Positions 1 to 9,204 of a DNA stretch of 64,000 bases are shown piece by piece. This stretch comes from Paenibacillus mesophilus (lineage in GTDB: Bacteria > Bacillota > Bacilli > Paenibacillales > NBRC-103111). The position numbers were made by a program, and so were the translations under genes. How positions within the stretch are numbered: the stretch's first letter is position 1; each line of letters begins with the position of its first letter. The stretch covers positions 310,001 through 374,000 of the forward strand of contig NZ_VCRA01000002.1 in the NCBI RefSeq assembly GCF_005938385.1, written 5' to 3'. Under the pieces are notes generated by a model, which saw only the letters and a program-made list of their open reading frames with translations, was not told the DNA's origin and ran no database searches.

Positions 1-4
1 CTGG

Positions 5-367
5 ATGCTTCGGTGGATGCCCGCTTACGGACTGGTGCTGGCGGTTCTGCTATGGCTGAACCGGTTTGTCGCGCTGGGACAGACGGTCGATGTGGGCGTT
101 GCGCTTCGCTTTGTGCTGCTATCGTTTATTTTGTCGGTTGTCGTGAACGGCTTCGGCTGGCTGGGTGCCCGTTGGGTATGGACGATAACGTCGCTCGGCA
201 TCGTCTTCGGTCTGGTCGTGATGTTCGTCTATGTATCGCGAGATATGGCAGGATGGGAAGATCTCGCCAGCTTCCTGGCCTTTGCCGAAAGTATCGTAAT
301 CGGCTTCGCGCTTGGACTGGCGGCCGAAGGCTGTTACCGTCTGTTGAACCGGCGGAAAAAGAAGTAA
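5..367 (+). CDS. small integral membrane protein, possibly 5'-truncated
   Basis: About 120 residues with four hydrophobic segments (roughly residues 5-20, 33-54, 58-78 and 86-107) and a basic tail ending in RRKKK, so a polytopic inner-membrane protein with a cytoplasmic C-terminus. No family is recognised. The frame stays open to the first base of the window and no Shine-Dalgarno is visible before the ATG, so the true start may lie outside. The gene converges on the histidine kinase gene and the two are separated by a strong hairpin. Confidence 0.55.
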   Translation: MLRWMPAYGLVLAVLLWLNRFVALGQTVDVGVALRFVLLSFILSVVVNGFGWLGARWVWTITSLGIVFGLVVMFVYVSRDMAGWEDLASFLAFAESIVIGFALGLAAEGCYRLLNRRKKK

Positions 368-388
368 GTTGTGCATTTGATAGTGCAG

Positions 389-420
389 AAAGGCCATGAA
401 CCTTTTCGTTCATGGCCTTT
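389..420. terminator. bidirectional rho-independent terminator
   Basis: A perfect 12-bp stem (AAAGGCCATGAA / TTCATGGCCTTT) with an 8-base loop, A-rich on the left and T-rich on the right, lies between the convergent membrane protein and kinase genes. It can end transcription from both sides. Confidence 0.8.
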
Positions 421-446
421 CATGTGTAAGCGGCAGTGGTAACGAA

Positions 447-3400
447 CTATTTCGGTATTTGATAGGAAACGGTTGTGCCTTTGCCAGGTATGCTTTGGAT
501 GCTCAGGCCGAGGCCGTAATGCTGCCGCAACCGTCGGTCTGTATTGCGGAGACCGATTCCCCGCCTTCCGTCGGCGGTGCTGTCAAGCAGCGATTGCACC
601 CTATTCTCATCCATCCCGACGCCGTCATCGATGATGGCGATTTCGCCGAAGCTGCCGCAATCGGTAGTTCGGATCCGGATCGTACCGCCGCCGGGACGCT
701 GCAAGATTCCGTGTCTGACCGCATTTTCCACGATTGGCTGGATGGTGAGCGGGGGAAGCTGCAGCCGCAGCGATTCGTCAAGCTCCAAGCTGACTTGCAG
801 CCGCTCTTCGAACCGTTCCTTCTCGATGTACAAATACGAGCGTACAAGCTCGAGCTCCCGTTCAAGCGGAATGATATGCTCGGTATGATGAAACTCGAAG
901 CTCGTGCGCAAATAATGTCCGAACTTTTCAAGCAGTAGCTGCATCCTATCCGTGTCGATATCGCCGAGCGCCGAAATCGAATTCAGCGTGTTAAATAAGA
1001 AATGGGGTTGAAATTGGGCTTGCAGCCAAGCGGCTTCCATACGCAAGCGCTCGTGTACGGACTGCTTCAGCTCCGTCAAGGCGCGAACTCTGGCCCGCAG
1101 CTCCAGCGCATCGACCGGCTTTGTCACATAATCGTTCGCTCCCGCAAGAAATCCCGCATCGATATCCTCCGTCCGGCTTCGCGCCGTAAGCAGCAAAATC
1201 GGAAGCTCGGATACCGAGAATCGGGCGCGTATACCGCGCGTCAGCTCATAGCCTGACATATGGGGCATCATGACATCGGATATGATCAGATCGTAATGCT
1301 TCGTCTCGAGCTTGGATATCGCCTCCATACCGTTCAACGCCTTCGTGATTTCATATTGCTCCTGTGTCAGAATGCTCTCCAATATGTTCAAATTGACGGG
1401 ATCGTCATCTACAATTAATAGGTGCGGCTTGCTTCCGGCAAATGCCCGCTCCGTTTCGGTCCCGATCGGCTTATCGGATAAAAGCGAAACAGCCGCTGCC
1501 GTCTCGGACTCGACGACGGTTTCGTTGCGAAGGTAGGCCGGTTGGTCCCGGAGGTCGCTCTCCTCGGCGAAAGGCAGCGTGAATCCGAAGACGGAGCCCC
1601 TGCCGGGCACGGAACCGACTTCCAGCACGCCGCCATGCAGCTCCACAAGCTGCTTGCATATGCTTAGGCCAAGACCTAGACCGCCGCCAACTGCCGTTAC
1701 TCCGGCATCACCCTGTTCGTAGGGCCGGAATACGCGTCGCTGCAACGAATCGTCCATTCCGATGCCGCTATCCTCGACTTCAATGAATGCGCAATTATCC
1801 CGGCTCCTTGCACGGATCTCGATCGTACCCTCATTCGTAAATTTAACCGCATTGTGAAGAAGGTTGAATAGGATTTGGATCAGCCGGTTCTCGTCTGCGC
1901 GTACATCGGGGAACGAATCCGGGATCGTGATGGAGAACCGGATCGGTTTGGCTTCGCTCATATACCGGAGCATGTCGACAACGCCCGAAGCAACGGACTG
2001 TAAGTTCACCCGGCCGGGCTGCAGCCGCACCGTTTTTTCCTTGAGCCGGGTTACATCAAGCAAGTCACCCAGCATAAGCGACATACGCCGCCCTACATTC
2101 ACCAAAAGCTGCAATTTTTGCGGATTTTGCGTATTCCGTTCGTCGTCGAGCACGGACTGGGCAATGTTGATGATCCCGTGCAGCGGGTTGCGCAGTTCGT
2201 GAGACGTGTTGGCCAGAAAATCGTCTTTGACTTTGTCGGCCTTTAACAGTTCGGCAGCAAGTTTTTCCGCCTGGACATTGGCCCGGAAAAATCGTTTGAA
2301 CCAAAACGCCGCAAAGCTGAGAAACGCGACAATCAGGTCGAACGGATAAAACGTTAGAGGGTTCCAATAATTGATCTTAACGGCAGCCCACACGACGTTG
2401 GCGGCCACACTTGTTGCGGAGATGAGCAAAAAGATGACATCATCCTTCCCTTGCATGGCTAGGCGCAGCAAAAGGATCGGCACTACGGCTGAAGGGAGCA
2501 GCATAAAGAACAAGAGCAGCTTGCTGAACAGAGCCGAATATTGAACCGGACTAAGCAGAACGATCCATACGAATAAGAAGCTGACGATCATACATGCGCG
2601 GTAAGCTCTAGGCATGCCGTTCTCAGGAAATAAATGATGAAACAATCTGATCAAGAAAACGGCTGTTCCGGCGTAGGACAATATTAGCAGCTTAACCGCC
2701 CATTCTCCCGGAATCGAAGGCATCCAGACGAGCAGCACTCTATCATCGTCGATCAGCACCCCGACAATCGTGCAGCCGACCAGCATAAAGAAGGAAGAGA
2801 GCGCTTTGCGCGGCCGGGGGCCGACGAAATAAATAATTACGGCAAATAATCCGTGCATCAGCAGGACGACGGCAAGCAGCAGCTGCATCCCGATGGACAA
2901 TAAGGTCGTACGGGTCAGGTCGTCGTACGTTCCGAGCAGAACGGAGCCGGTTATTCCGCCCTTCTCCAATACGGAATGGTCGGATACCCGAATCCAAAGT
3001 TCAATGACGCTGCTATCCGGCTCGAAGGAGACGGTGTACGGAACGTTGCGCGCTTCGAATAACCGCAGTTCTTCGGCCGTAACGCCCGACCCGGATAAAT
3101 GCCGGCCGTTTACATAAATATCCGAAGCGAATTTGATGGTTGTCGTCCTTATTCCTAACGTTTGCCTGTTATCGTCGCTCAGCAATATGCACAGCCGGTA
3201 CGTACCGAAGCGGAACGAACGATCCTCCCCCTCGGGAAAAGCGGATTTCCATGCCCCCGGAACTTGGACGTACCGGCGTGCGGAGTCGGGAAGTGCGGCG
3301 GGGGAATTACCGTTATCCTGTTGAAGGAAAAGATGGGGGAAAAATTCCCATTCCCCATTCAGCGCAATCGTGTAGTCGGGCGGCAGATGGCTGTCCCGCA

Positions 3401-3527
3401 AATCCAGTACGCCTCGAACGGCTTCAACGTGCTGGGTTGGAGCGTATTGTTGATTCCATAACAACCGGATACCGACCGACGTCAGCAAAAACAATCCGAG
3501 GATGAACAACATTTTTTTCGTTGACAT
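447..3527 (-). CDS. 7TMR-DISM hybrid sensor histidine kinase with two kinase modules
   Basis: A 1026-residue membrane sensor. It has an N-terminal membrane anchor, an extracellular galactose-binding-like jelly-roll domain (about 35-200), seven hydrophobic segments (about 210-415), then HisKA with phospho-acceptor His443 (SHELRNPLHG) and a HATPase with N box (NLLHNAVKF), DSGIGMD and GLGLGLS. A receiver domain follows with Asp751 (SDVMM). A second, LytS/YesM-type kinase domain comes last, with His842 (QFQPHFLFN) and its own HATPase (ENAVRHG, DDGVGM, GIGLRN). The gene starts 43 bases after the response-regulator gene on the same strand, so the two form an operon. The two kinases around one receiver suggest a phosphorelay passing to that regulator; the ligand is unknown but a sugar or oligosaccharide would fit the jelly-roll domain. 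Confidence 0.9.
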   Translation of the reverse strand: MSTKKMLFILGLFLLTSVGIRLLWNQQYAPTQHVEAVRGVLDLRDSHLPPDYTIALNGEWEFFPHLFLQQDNGNSPAALPDSARRYVQVPGAWKSAFPEGEDRSFRFGTYRLCILLSDDNRQTLGIRTTTIKFASDIYVNGRHLSGSGVTAEELRLFEARNVPYTVSFEPDSSVIELWIRVSDHSVLEKGGITGSVLLGTYDDLTRTTLLSIGMQLLLAVVLLMHGLFAVIIYFVGPRPRKALSSFFMLVGCTIVGVLIDDDRVLLVWMPSIPGEWAVKLLILSYAGTAVFLIRLFHHLFPENGMPRAYRACMIVSFLFVWIVLLSPVQYSALFSKLLLFFMLLPSAVVPILLLRLAMQGKDDVIFLLISATSVAANVVWAAVKINYWNPLTFYPFDLIVAFLSFAAFWFKRFFRANVQAEKLAAELLKADKVKDDFLANTSHELRNPLHGIINIAQSVLDDERNTQNPQKLQLLVNVGRRMSLMLGDLLDVTRLKEKTVRLQPGRVNLQSVASGVVDMLRYMSEAKPIRFSITIPDSFPDVRADENRLIQILFNLLHNAVKFTNEGTIEIRARSRDNCAFIEVEDSGIGMDDSLQRRVFRPYEQGDAGVTAVGGGLGLGLSICKQLVELHGGVLEVGSVPGRGSVFGFTLPFAEESDLRDQPAYLRNETVVESETAAAVSLLSDKPIGTETERAFAGSKPHLLIVDDDPVNLNILESILTQEQYEITKALNGMEAISKLETKHYDLIISDVMMPHMSGYELTRGIRARFSVSELPILLLTARSRTEDIDAGFLAGANDYVTKPVDALELRARVRALTELKQSVHERLRMEAAWLQAQFQPHFLFNTLNSISALGDIDTDRMQLLLEKFGHYLRTSFEFHHTEHIIPLERELELVRSYLYIEKERFEERLQVSLELDESLRLQLPPLTIQPIVENAVRHGILQRPGGGTIRIRTTDCGSFGEIAIIDDGVGMDENRVQSLLDSTADGRRGIGLRNTDRRLRQHYGLGLSIQSIPGKGTTVSYQIPK

Positions 3528-3570
3528 ATTAGGACATTTTCGGCACGGTGTTGGCCGATCCCTCTCCCGG

Positions 3571-4716
3571 CTACGAGATAGCCGTATCCATATCCTTCAA
3601 CCGCCGATAGCACGCCGTTATTTCCGGTCCGGGACCCGCACCCGCTTCTTCATTCAGTACGCGGACGGCGAGGTTGAACTGCGCCTCAACGGAGTCCATA
3701 TCTTTTAACAGCGCGAATACGTTCATCAGCCCGATATAACTATGCTCGAGCAAAGGGTCGAGCTGCTGCATCCGGTTATAGACGGAGATGGCTTGGGTAT
3801 TCATCCCATGATCGCCGTAAAACTGGCCGAGCCGCTCGGCATGCTGCATCCAAAGCGCCTTGAGCCGCTGCCGCTCGAGCTCCGCCCAAGAATAACGGTC
3901 TTCGCCGAAGTATGTGCCGCGGTACTGATCGAACAGCTGCTGATGGCCTGCGAGCTGCTTCAGAGAGACGGGAGGCAATTCCCGGAGCTGCCGCTCCCAT
4001 TCCTCCGCATCGATCCGCACCTGCTTCGTCTCGAGCGTATATCCGCTGTTCGCATAACGGATCGAGATGAGCGGTTCGTCGACAAATTCCTTCAATATCC
4101 GGCGCAGCTGGTAGATGCCGGTATGCAAATTCATTCTTCCTTTCTGCTCGTCCAGCTCCGGCCAAAGCAGCTCCAGCAAGCTGTCCATGCTTACTCTGTT
4201 GTTCCGCCGGTGAAGCATATAGGCGAACAGCTCTTTGATTTTGGCCGTGCGCCACCTCAATGCGGCAGGCTGCCCGTCCGCCTTCTGGAACTGGAGCATG
4301 CCTAAGCAGCGGATGAATGCCGTTTCTTGCTGCGGCGGTGAATTTGCAGGTCCGGACACTATACGCCGGCGCAGCCTTTGCACCGTGCTCTTTAACCGCT
4401 CCGCGCCAACCGGCTTCAGTACGTAGTCCAGCACGTCCAGTCCGAATGCCGTAAGCGCATATTCCCCATGGCCGGTAACCAGTACGACTTCCAAGTCCGG
4501 CACGATCGCACGCATGCGTTCTATTGCTTGAAGCCCGTTTAACCCGGGCATATGAATGTCCAGAAAGACGACATCCGGCTTAAGGAGTCCGATCTGCTCA
4601 ACCGCCTGTTCTGCGCTTAGGAAGCAGCCGACAACTTCGCAGTCTTCCATGCCCTGAAGCATCTTCGTTAGTTTCATCAACGCAAGCCGCTCATCGTCCA
4701 CTACAATCACTTTCAT
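3571..4716 (-). CDS. SARP-type response regulator (REC, winged helix, BTAD)
   Basis: A 381-residue transcription factor. The receiver (1-120) has VVDDE, phospho-acceptor Asp53 (FLDIHMPG), a Thr in VTGHG and Lys in LKP. A winged-helix DNA-binding domain follows (about 145-235), then a helical BTAD domain built of TPR-like repeats (about 250-375), as in SARP regulators. An AAAGGAG site lies nine bases before the ATG. It is the first gene of an operon with the downstream hybrid kinase and is the likely end point of its phosphorelay. Members of this family often regulate neighbouring transport or sugar genes, but no target is evident here. Confidence 0.88.
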   Translation of the reverse strand: MKVIVVDDERLALMKLTKMLQGMEDCEVVGCFLSAEQAVEQIGLLKPDVVFLDIHMPGLNGLQAIERMRAIVPDLEVVLVTGHGEYALTAFGLDVLDYVLKPVGAERLKSTVQRLRRRIVSGPANSPPQQETAFIRCLGMLQFQKADGQPAALRWRTAKIKELFAYMLHRRNNRVSMDSLLELLWPELDEQKGRMNLHTGIYQLRRILKEFVDEPLISIRYANSGYTLETKQVRIDAEEWERQLRELPPVSLKQLAGHQQLFDQYRGTYFGEDRYSWAELERQRLKALWMQHAERLGQFYGDHGMNTQAISVYNRMQQLDPLLEHSYIGLMNVFALLKDMDSVEAQFNLAVRVLNEEAGAGPGPEITACYRRLKDMDTAIS

Positions 4717-4908
4717 GCCGGAACTCCTTTCTATGACGCGGAAACCGTCTACGGGTCATACAGTATATACCGATTATATCCCATTCCGATTCGCCCTGAT
4801 AAGCTGGAATTGAATTGGAAAACGACATCATCATGAACATTTGGACTTGAAAAGCGGAAAATGGGGTAAGTAATAAAGAGGAATACGACGGAAAAGAGGG
4901 AGCGAGCC

Positions 4909-5724
4909 ATGAAACTGACGCAAGAGCAGCGGATCACGCTGCACGGGTTTAATAATTTGACCAAGTCGCTGAGCTTCAATATGTACGATATTTGCTATAC
5001 GAAAACGAAGGAGGAACGCGAAGCTTATCTCGAGTATATCGACGAGCAGTACAATTCCGACCGGTTGAAAGGGATTTTGGAATCGGTCACCGACATTATC
5101 GGCGCGCATATTCTGAACATTGCCAAGCAGGACTACGTTCCGCAAGGAGCGAGCGTCACTTTTCTAATTTCGGAGGGCCCGATCGTAGAGGTTCCTACCG
5201 AATCGTTCGACGAGTCCCCGGGACCGCTGCCGAAGTCGCTCGTTCTGCAGCTGGACAAAAGCCATATTACGGTACATACGTATCCGGAATACCATCCGGA
5301 CGAAGGGATCAGCACGTTCCGGGCGGATATCGACGTGTCCACCTGCGGCGAAATTTCTCCGCTGAAGGCGCTCAACTTTTTGATCCATTCCTTCGACACG
5401 GATATCATGACGATCGATTACCGGGTGCGCGGCTTTACTAGAGACATTCACGGGGAGAAGCTGTTTATCGATCACGAGATCAGCTCGATCCAAAATTACA
5501 TTCCGGACGAAGTGCTCGACCATTACGATTTTATCGATGTCAATGTATACCAGGAGCATATTTTCCATACGAAATGCAAGCTTAAACGGTTCGATCTGAA
5601 CAACTATTTGTTCGGGTATACGAAGGAGAAGCTTCGTCCGGAGGAACAAGCGGAGATCACGGAACGGTTGAAGACGGAGATGGACGAAATATTTTACGGA
5701 AAAAATATGAACGGCATCAAGTAG
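4909..5724 (+). CDS. speD: S-adenosylmethionine decarboxylase proenzyme, E. coli type
   Basis: A 271-residue pyruvoyl enzyme that decarboxylates S-adenosylmethionine to supply aminopropyl groups for spermidine. It matches the long E. coli-type SpeD along its whole length: [13 protein letters not shown] near the N-terminus, the self-cleavage site LDKSH with Ser118 as the predicted pyruvoyl precursor, [13 protein letters not shown] and the C-terminal IFYGKNM. Bacillus subtilis uses the much shorter form, so this is the alternative class. A purine-rich site (AGAGGGAG) precedes the ATG. No spermidine synthase gene is in the window, and the gene stands alone between divergent and convergent neighbours. 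Confidence 0.95.
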   Translation: MKLTQEQRITLHGFNNLTKSLSFNMYDICYTKTKEEREAYLEYIDEQYNSDRLKGILESVTDIIGAHILNIAKQDYVPQGASVTFLISEGPIVEVPTESFDESPGPLPKSLVLQLDKSHITVHTYPEYHPDEGISTFRADIDVSTCGEISPLKALNFLIHSFDTDIMTIDYRVRGFTRDIHGEKLFIDHEISSIQNYIPDEVLDHYDFIDVNVYQEHIFHTKCKLKRFDLNNYLFGYTKEKLRPEEQAEITERLKTEMDEIFYGKNMNGIK

Positions 5725-5783
5725 AGGCGGAACTGGGGACCGGCGACCGGATTTGTCCGCGATCGCCGCTGCGTCCGGGGCGG

Positions 5784-6239
5784 TCAGTAGATCGATTGGG
5801 CGGAAGCCCAGTCCAGAAGCTGGCCGACCTTTTGTTTGTCCCCCGTCAAGGAGTACCACCCGTCATGAACTTGAGCCACAATGTTCCGTTCGGCATTTTT
5901 CGTTTTGACCGGAAAATAGAGGATAAGGTCCTGTTCATAGCGCGCGTATACATGGGCCCAATCCGTCTTCGTACCGGAGGGCAATCGGGCCGTTACGGTC
6001 AATGTCGGCAAAATGCCGTCCAGCAGCTCTTGGATTTTGGCTCTTCCGCCGGGCGTCCATTCGGCAATCGAGCCGCTTGCTTGTAATTCGGCCGATTTTC
6101 CTGTATGAATGGCCAATAGTCGGGCAATTTCATCTTTTGTCTCCGGGTCGAGCGATGCTTTCTTGCCTGTGCGATCATGGCCGGAGCAGCCGGATGCGAG
6201 CATGACCGTAAATATCGTAATCATGAGCAATTGCTTCAT
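5784..6239 (-). CDS. hypothetical lipoprotein
   Basis: A 151-residue protein with a type II signal peptide. The lipobox is LASGC with the lipidated Cys at residue 18, so the mature protein should be anchored to the outer face of the cytoplasmic membrane. The rest is soluble, with a conserved-looking C-terminal stretch (VAQVHDGWYSLTGD). A GGGGGA site lies nine bases before the ATG. It converges on speD; a hairpin without a T-tract lies between them. Function unknown. Confidence 0.75.
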   Translation of the reverse strand: MKQLLMITIFTVMLASGCSGHDRTGKKASLDPETKDEIARLLAIHTGKSAELQASGSIAEWTPGGRAKIQELLDGILPTLTVTARLPSGTKTDWAHVYARYEQDLILYFPVKTKNAERNIVAQVHDGWYSLTGDKQKVGQLLDWASAQSIY

Positions 6240-6319
6240 AGGTTCGCAGTCCCCCGATTCGTTATGATTGTAAAAAATAACGGCCGATATAACCGAAAAG
6301 TTGCAGTCGAATGCCTATG

Positions 6320-6406
6320 TGCAAAATTTCCGTACGATATTGCAAAGGGAAGTGAACAAAAAACGCTTTGCCGTATCAATCATTTCCCCCCTCGATCGCC
6401 TACAAT
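6320..6406 (+). promoter_or_regulatory. shared regulon promoter, site 1 (before first beta-helix gene)
   Basis: TGCAAA at 6320, ACGATATT at 6334, a weaker A-rich block at 6353 and a -10 hexamer TACAAT at 6401. The spacings (14 and 81 bases from the first block) equal those of four other sites in this window. No good -35 hexamer is present, as expected for an activator-dependent promoter. It is the most diverged of the five, with ACGATATT instead of ACGATTGT. The start codon is 224 bases downstream, so the transcript has a long leader. It lies in the 385-base gene-free stretch 6240-6624. Confidence 0.7.
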
Positions 6407-6528
6407 AGCGATAACCCCCATAGTTCCTCCATCATCCGCCTGTTCAACGAGAACGCACCTCGGCCATGCTGCCATTACTCGTCTCATTTATGAAAACGGT
6501 TTATTTCGAATTTCGGTTCCTTTCGTTC

Positions 6529-6556
6529 CCGGCTATCCGGGCAGGAGCCGGTTTTT
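6529..6556 (+). terminator. terminator-like hairpin in the leader of the first beta-helix gene
   Basis: CCGGCT (6529-6534) pairs with AGCCGG (6546-6551) and is followed at once by TTTTT. It sits between the conserved upstream promoter and the start codon, so it could act as an attenuator. A second TATAAT at 6595-6600 lies just downstream of it and could drive a short transcript starting near 6607. Confidence 0.5.
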
Positions 6557-6624
6557 CCGATGTCTTCGGTATGACGGTTTGTTCGAACCTTCATATAATT
6601 CTCGATTGACTGGAGGAAGAGAGA

Positions 6625-8988
6625 ATGAACGATTGGAATGGATGGAAGCCGGGCGGGGAAACCGATACCGTCGGGGACGACAATTCGGCATGGAAAGGAG
6701 GGGCTGTGACGAACGGCAGTACGATCGAAGCAACGACCGATCCGGTATGGGCGCCTAGCCGCCGCAAGCTGCTGAAAGCGCTGGGCATGGCCGGAACAGC
6801 CGCAGTACTCGGCGGTTTGCTGCAGCAGCAGCTGATCGAGACGGCATATGCGGCGGGCACGTACTCGTTGACGACCATCGCCGGCTTGAGGGCGATTTCG
6901 ACTGCGCCGGATCCGGCCAATGTGTACTATGTAACCGACCGCGGTCAGGAGGGGCATTTTTATTACGATTCCACCGATACCGTATCGGCCGACAATACCG
7001 GAACGATTGTGGTATCGACGGCGTCGTCTCCGGGTTACCGGTTCAAGCGGATTGTCGAGACAGAAGCTTACAACGTGAAATGGTTCGGAGCGAAGGGCGA
7101 CGGAACGAACGACGATACGCAAGCGATACGAAACGCGATATCGGCCGCCTCGGCAGCCGGAGGGGGAGTCGTCTTTTTTCCGCAGGGAACGTTTATCGTC
7201 TCACCGGGCGGAGCGACCCGGATCGACTTGAAAAGCTTTGTCCATCTGAATGGAACCGGAGCGAAGTCGGTGATCAAGGTCAAGAACAATCCGGGCGATT
7301 ACGCGACGATATTTGGCGCCTCCTCGGCCGTGTTGACGGAGCACGTCCGAATCAGCAACCTGAAGTTCGATCAAAATCCCGCCAATAATACTTCCTGCAA
7401 TCTCGATACGACCCGGATCGATACGAATTGGTATCAATTTTGCATCATGCTGTACAATTACGACCATATCACGATCGACAACTGCATATTCGATCCGGTA
7501 TGCGGCGTCAATGCCGTCACGCTCAATAATCCGGCTTGCCGCAATGCAACGATCCGGAACTGTTATTTTCGTTTTGTACGCGGTACGGGCACAACGAATT
7601 ATGACAATACGTCCGTCTATTTGAACGGCCGGAACCATACCGTGTCCGATTGCCGGTTTTATACGGATATTTCGGCCAAGGCGCTGGGCGCGATCGAGAC
7701 CCACACCGGGCAAAGCGTCATCGCGAACAACGTGACGGAAAATTTTTGCACCGGCATCAATTTGCAGGCGAGCGCGGACAGCGATCCTCACTGCGACATG
7801 ACGATAACGGGCAACACGTTCTCGAACGCCAATCAGGCGATCCAGCTATGGCCACTTGGGAACCATCCGATCAAAAACGTAACGATAACGGGTAACACGA
7901 TCAGCCTCGACAACCCGGGACACAACCGGGCTACCACGGCAGGAATCACGAGTGCGGGAAGTTCTACCGACACGGGCGCCTTCGAGAATATCAACATTAC
8001 GGGCAATACGATTTTGTTCAAGGAAGAGCTCGTATCGAGATCGGGGACGTTCTACGAAGGGTTCGCTTACGGGATCGGAATCGCCAAAGATACGACGATC
8101 CGCGATCTTATAATCAGCAACAACGTGATCAAATACGCCCCTTGCGTCGGTATCCATATAGGTACTCCCGATCCGACGGCGACGAACTGCGTACTCGAGA
8201 ACGTGTCGGTTACCGGCAACGTCATAATCAATTCCGGCTGTTATCCCGCGCTCAACGAACTGATGCGGGCGGGGATTCTGCTGCGCAAAACGGTTCGAAA
8301 CGCCAAAGTTTCCGGTAACTGCATCTTCGATACGTACAATCCGTGCCGGTCTTTGTTCTCGATCCGCATGAACGCAAGCGAAGGAACTTTTACGAACGTC
8401 GAGGTAAGCGGAAATTTCACCCGGACTTCGCAAGGCGGGTTGTACCTCGACTTGGCCACAACGGTAACGAATAAGGATGCGCCCGGCGCCGTACAAGTGT
8501 CGGCGGCCAATCCGCCCAACGCCGGATCGTATACGGCAGGAGATATAGTCGTTACGTCTTCGGCTGCGGTAACGGACGGGCAAACTCCGGCGGGATACAA
8601 ATGCACGGTCAGCGGCACCTTCGGGTCCATTACAGGGATTACCGCGACGGGAGCTAGCGGCTCCTTCAAGCTGACGGTATCCGGGACTGCTCCGGAACTT
8701 GCGAAGCTGCAGGTAGGACAGTGGATCAATATCGTTACGACGACGGCGGGGATGGTTAGCCGTCAAATTATGCGGATCGGCGGAACCGACGTCAGATTGC
8801 ATGCTTCTTTGCCGGGAGCGGTGTCCGGCGGAGCCGTCACTTACGCCGCGCCGGTGTTGAAGCCGTTCGGAGCCGTCGGCGCTGGCGCCGCCATCCCGAA
8901 CGTTGCGGTAAGCTCTTTTGCGGCGGTAGAGACGGAGCTGAACAAGCTGAAGCAGGCTTTGCGCAATTCCAACCTTATTGCGCCGTAA
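6625..8988 (+). CDS. Tat-exported parallel beta-helix protein, paralog 1
   Basis: A 787-residue secreted protein. A twin-arginine signal (SRRKLLK, Arg46-Arg47) is followed by a hydrophobic stretch and an AYA cleavage site near residue 77. Next comes a tailspike-like module (about 80-150: TTIAGLRA, YYVTDRGQEGHFYYD, ADNTGT, RFKRIVE), then the pectate-lyase-3 type entry motif WFGAKGDGTNDDT near residue 153 and a long right-handed beta-helix with repeated GN motifs to about 590. A small beta domain (KLQVGQWINI) and a terminal amphipathic helix follow. The family holds polysaccharide lyases and hydrolases; catalytic residues cannot be assigned by eye. A GGAGGAAGAG site precedes the ATG. Three paralogs are in this window. 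Confidence 0.85.
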   Translation: MNDWNGWKPGGETDTVGDDNSAWKGGAVTNGSTIEATTDPVWAPSRRKLLKALGMAGTAAVLGGLLQQQLIETAYAAGTYSLTTIAGLRAISTAPDPANVYYVTDRGQEGHFYYDSTDTVSADNTGTIVVSTASSPGYRFKRIVETEAYNVKWFGAKGDGTNDDTQAIRNAISAASAAGGGVVFFPQGTFIVSPGGATRIDLKSFVHLNGTGAKSVIKVKNNPGDYATIFGASSAVLTEHVRISNLKFDQNPANNTSCNLDTTRIDTNWYQFCIMLYNYDHITIDNCIFDPVCGVNAVTLNNPACRNATIRNCYFRFVRGTGTTNYDNTSVYLNGRNHTVSDCRFYTDISAKALGAIETHTGQSVIANNVTENFCTGINLQASADSDPHCDMTITGNTFSNANQAIQLWPLGNHPIKNVTITGNTISLDNPGHNRATTAGITSAGSSTDTGAFENINITGNTILFKEELVSRSGTFYEGFAYGIGIAKDTTIRDLIISNNVIKYAPCVGIHIGTPDPTATNCVLENVSVTGNVIINSGCYPALNELMRAGILLRKTVRNAKVSGNCIFDTYNPCRSLFSIRMNASEGTFTNVEVSGNFTRTSQGGLYLDLATTVTNKDAPGAVQVSAANPPNAGSYTAGDIVVTSSAAVTDGQTPAGYKCTVSGTFGSITGITATGASGSFKLTVSGTAPELAKLQVGQWINIVTTTAGMVSRQIMRIGGTDVRLHASLPGAVSGGAVTYAAPVLKPFGAVGAGAAIPNVAVSSFAAVETELNKLKQALRNSNLIAP

Positions 8989-9016
8989 GCAGGCGGGGCC
9001 GCATTTGCAAGAATTG

Positions 9017-9103
9017 TGCAAAAAAAGTGAACGATTGTCCAAATGGAAATGCAAAAATCGCGGTTTATCTTATAAAGATTTCAGATCCGAACGACGTTAT
9101 GAT
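9017..9103 (+). promoter_or_regulatory. shared regulon promoter, site 2 (before second beta-helix gene)
   Basis: TGCAAA at 9017, GTGAACGATTGTCCAAA with ACGATTGT at 9031, TGCAAAAA at 9050, TATAAAGATT at 9071 and TATGAT at 9098 as the -10. The first two CAAA blocks are 21 bases apart, two helical turns, as for AraC-type direct repeats. No consensus -35 is present. It should drive this gene and the next, which follows after 32 bases. Confidence 0.8.
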
Positions 9104-9204
9104 AACGATTACAGTCTATTGAAAACGCTTGCCCATCGTTGGGACGAACCGCATCCAACCGAGGAACGAAGCGTTGATCGATATTCCAATTGGGAGGCGC
9201 AGCA

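Noticed and set aside
7846..9054. Long open frames antisense to the beta-helix genes (also 12198-13580 and 10150-10866)
   Set aside because: They are Arg-rich, have no ribosome sites and arise from the codon pattern of the strongly supported plus-strand genes.
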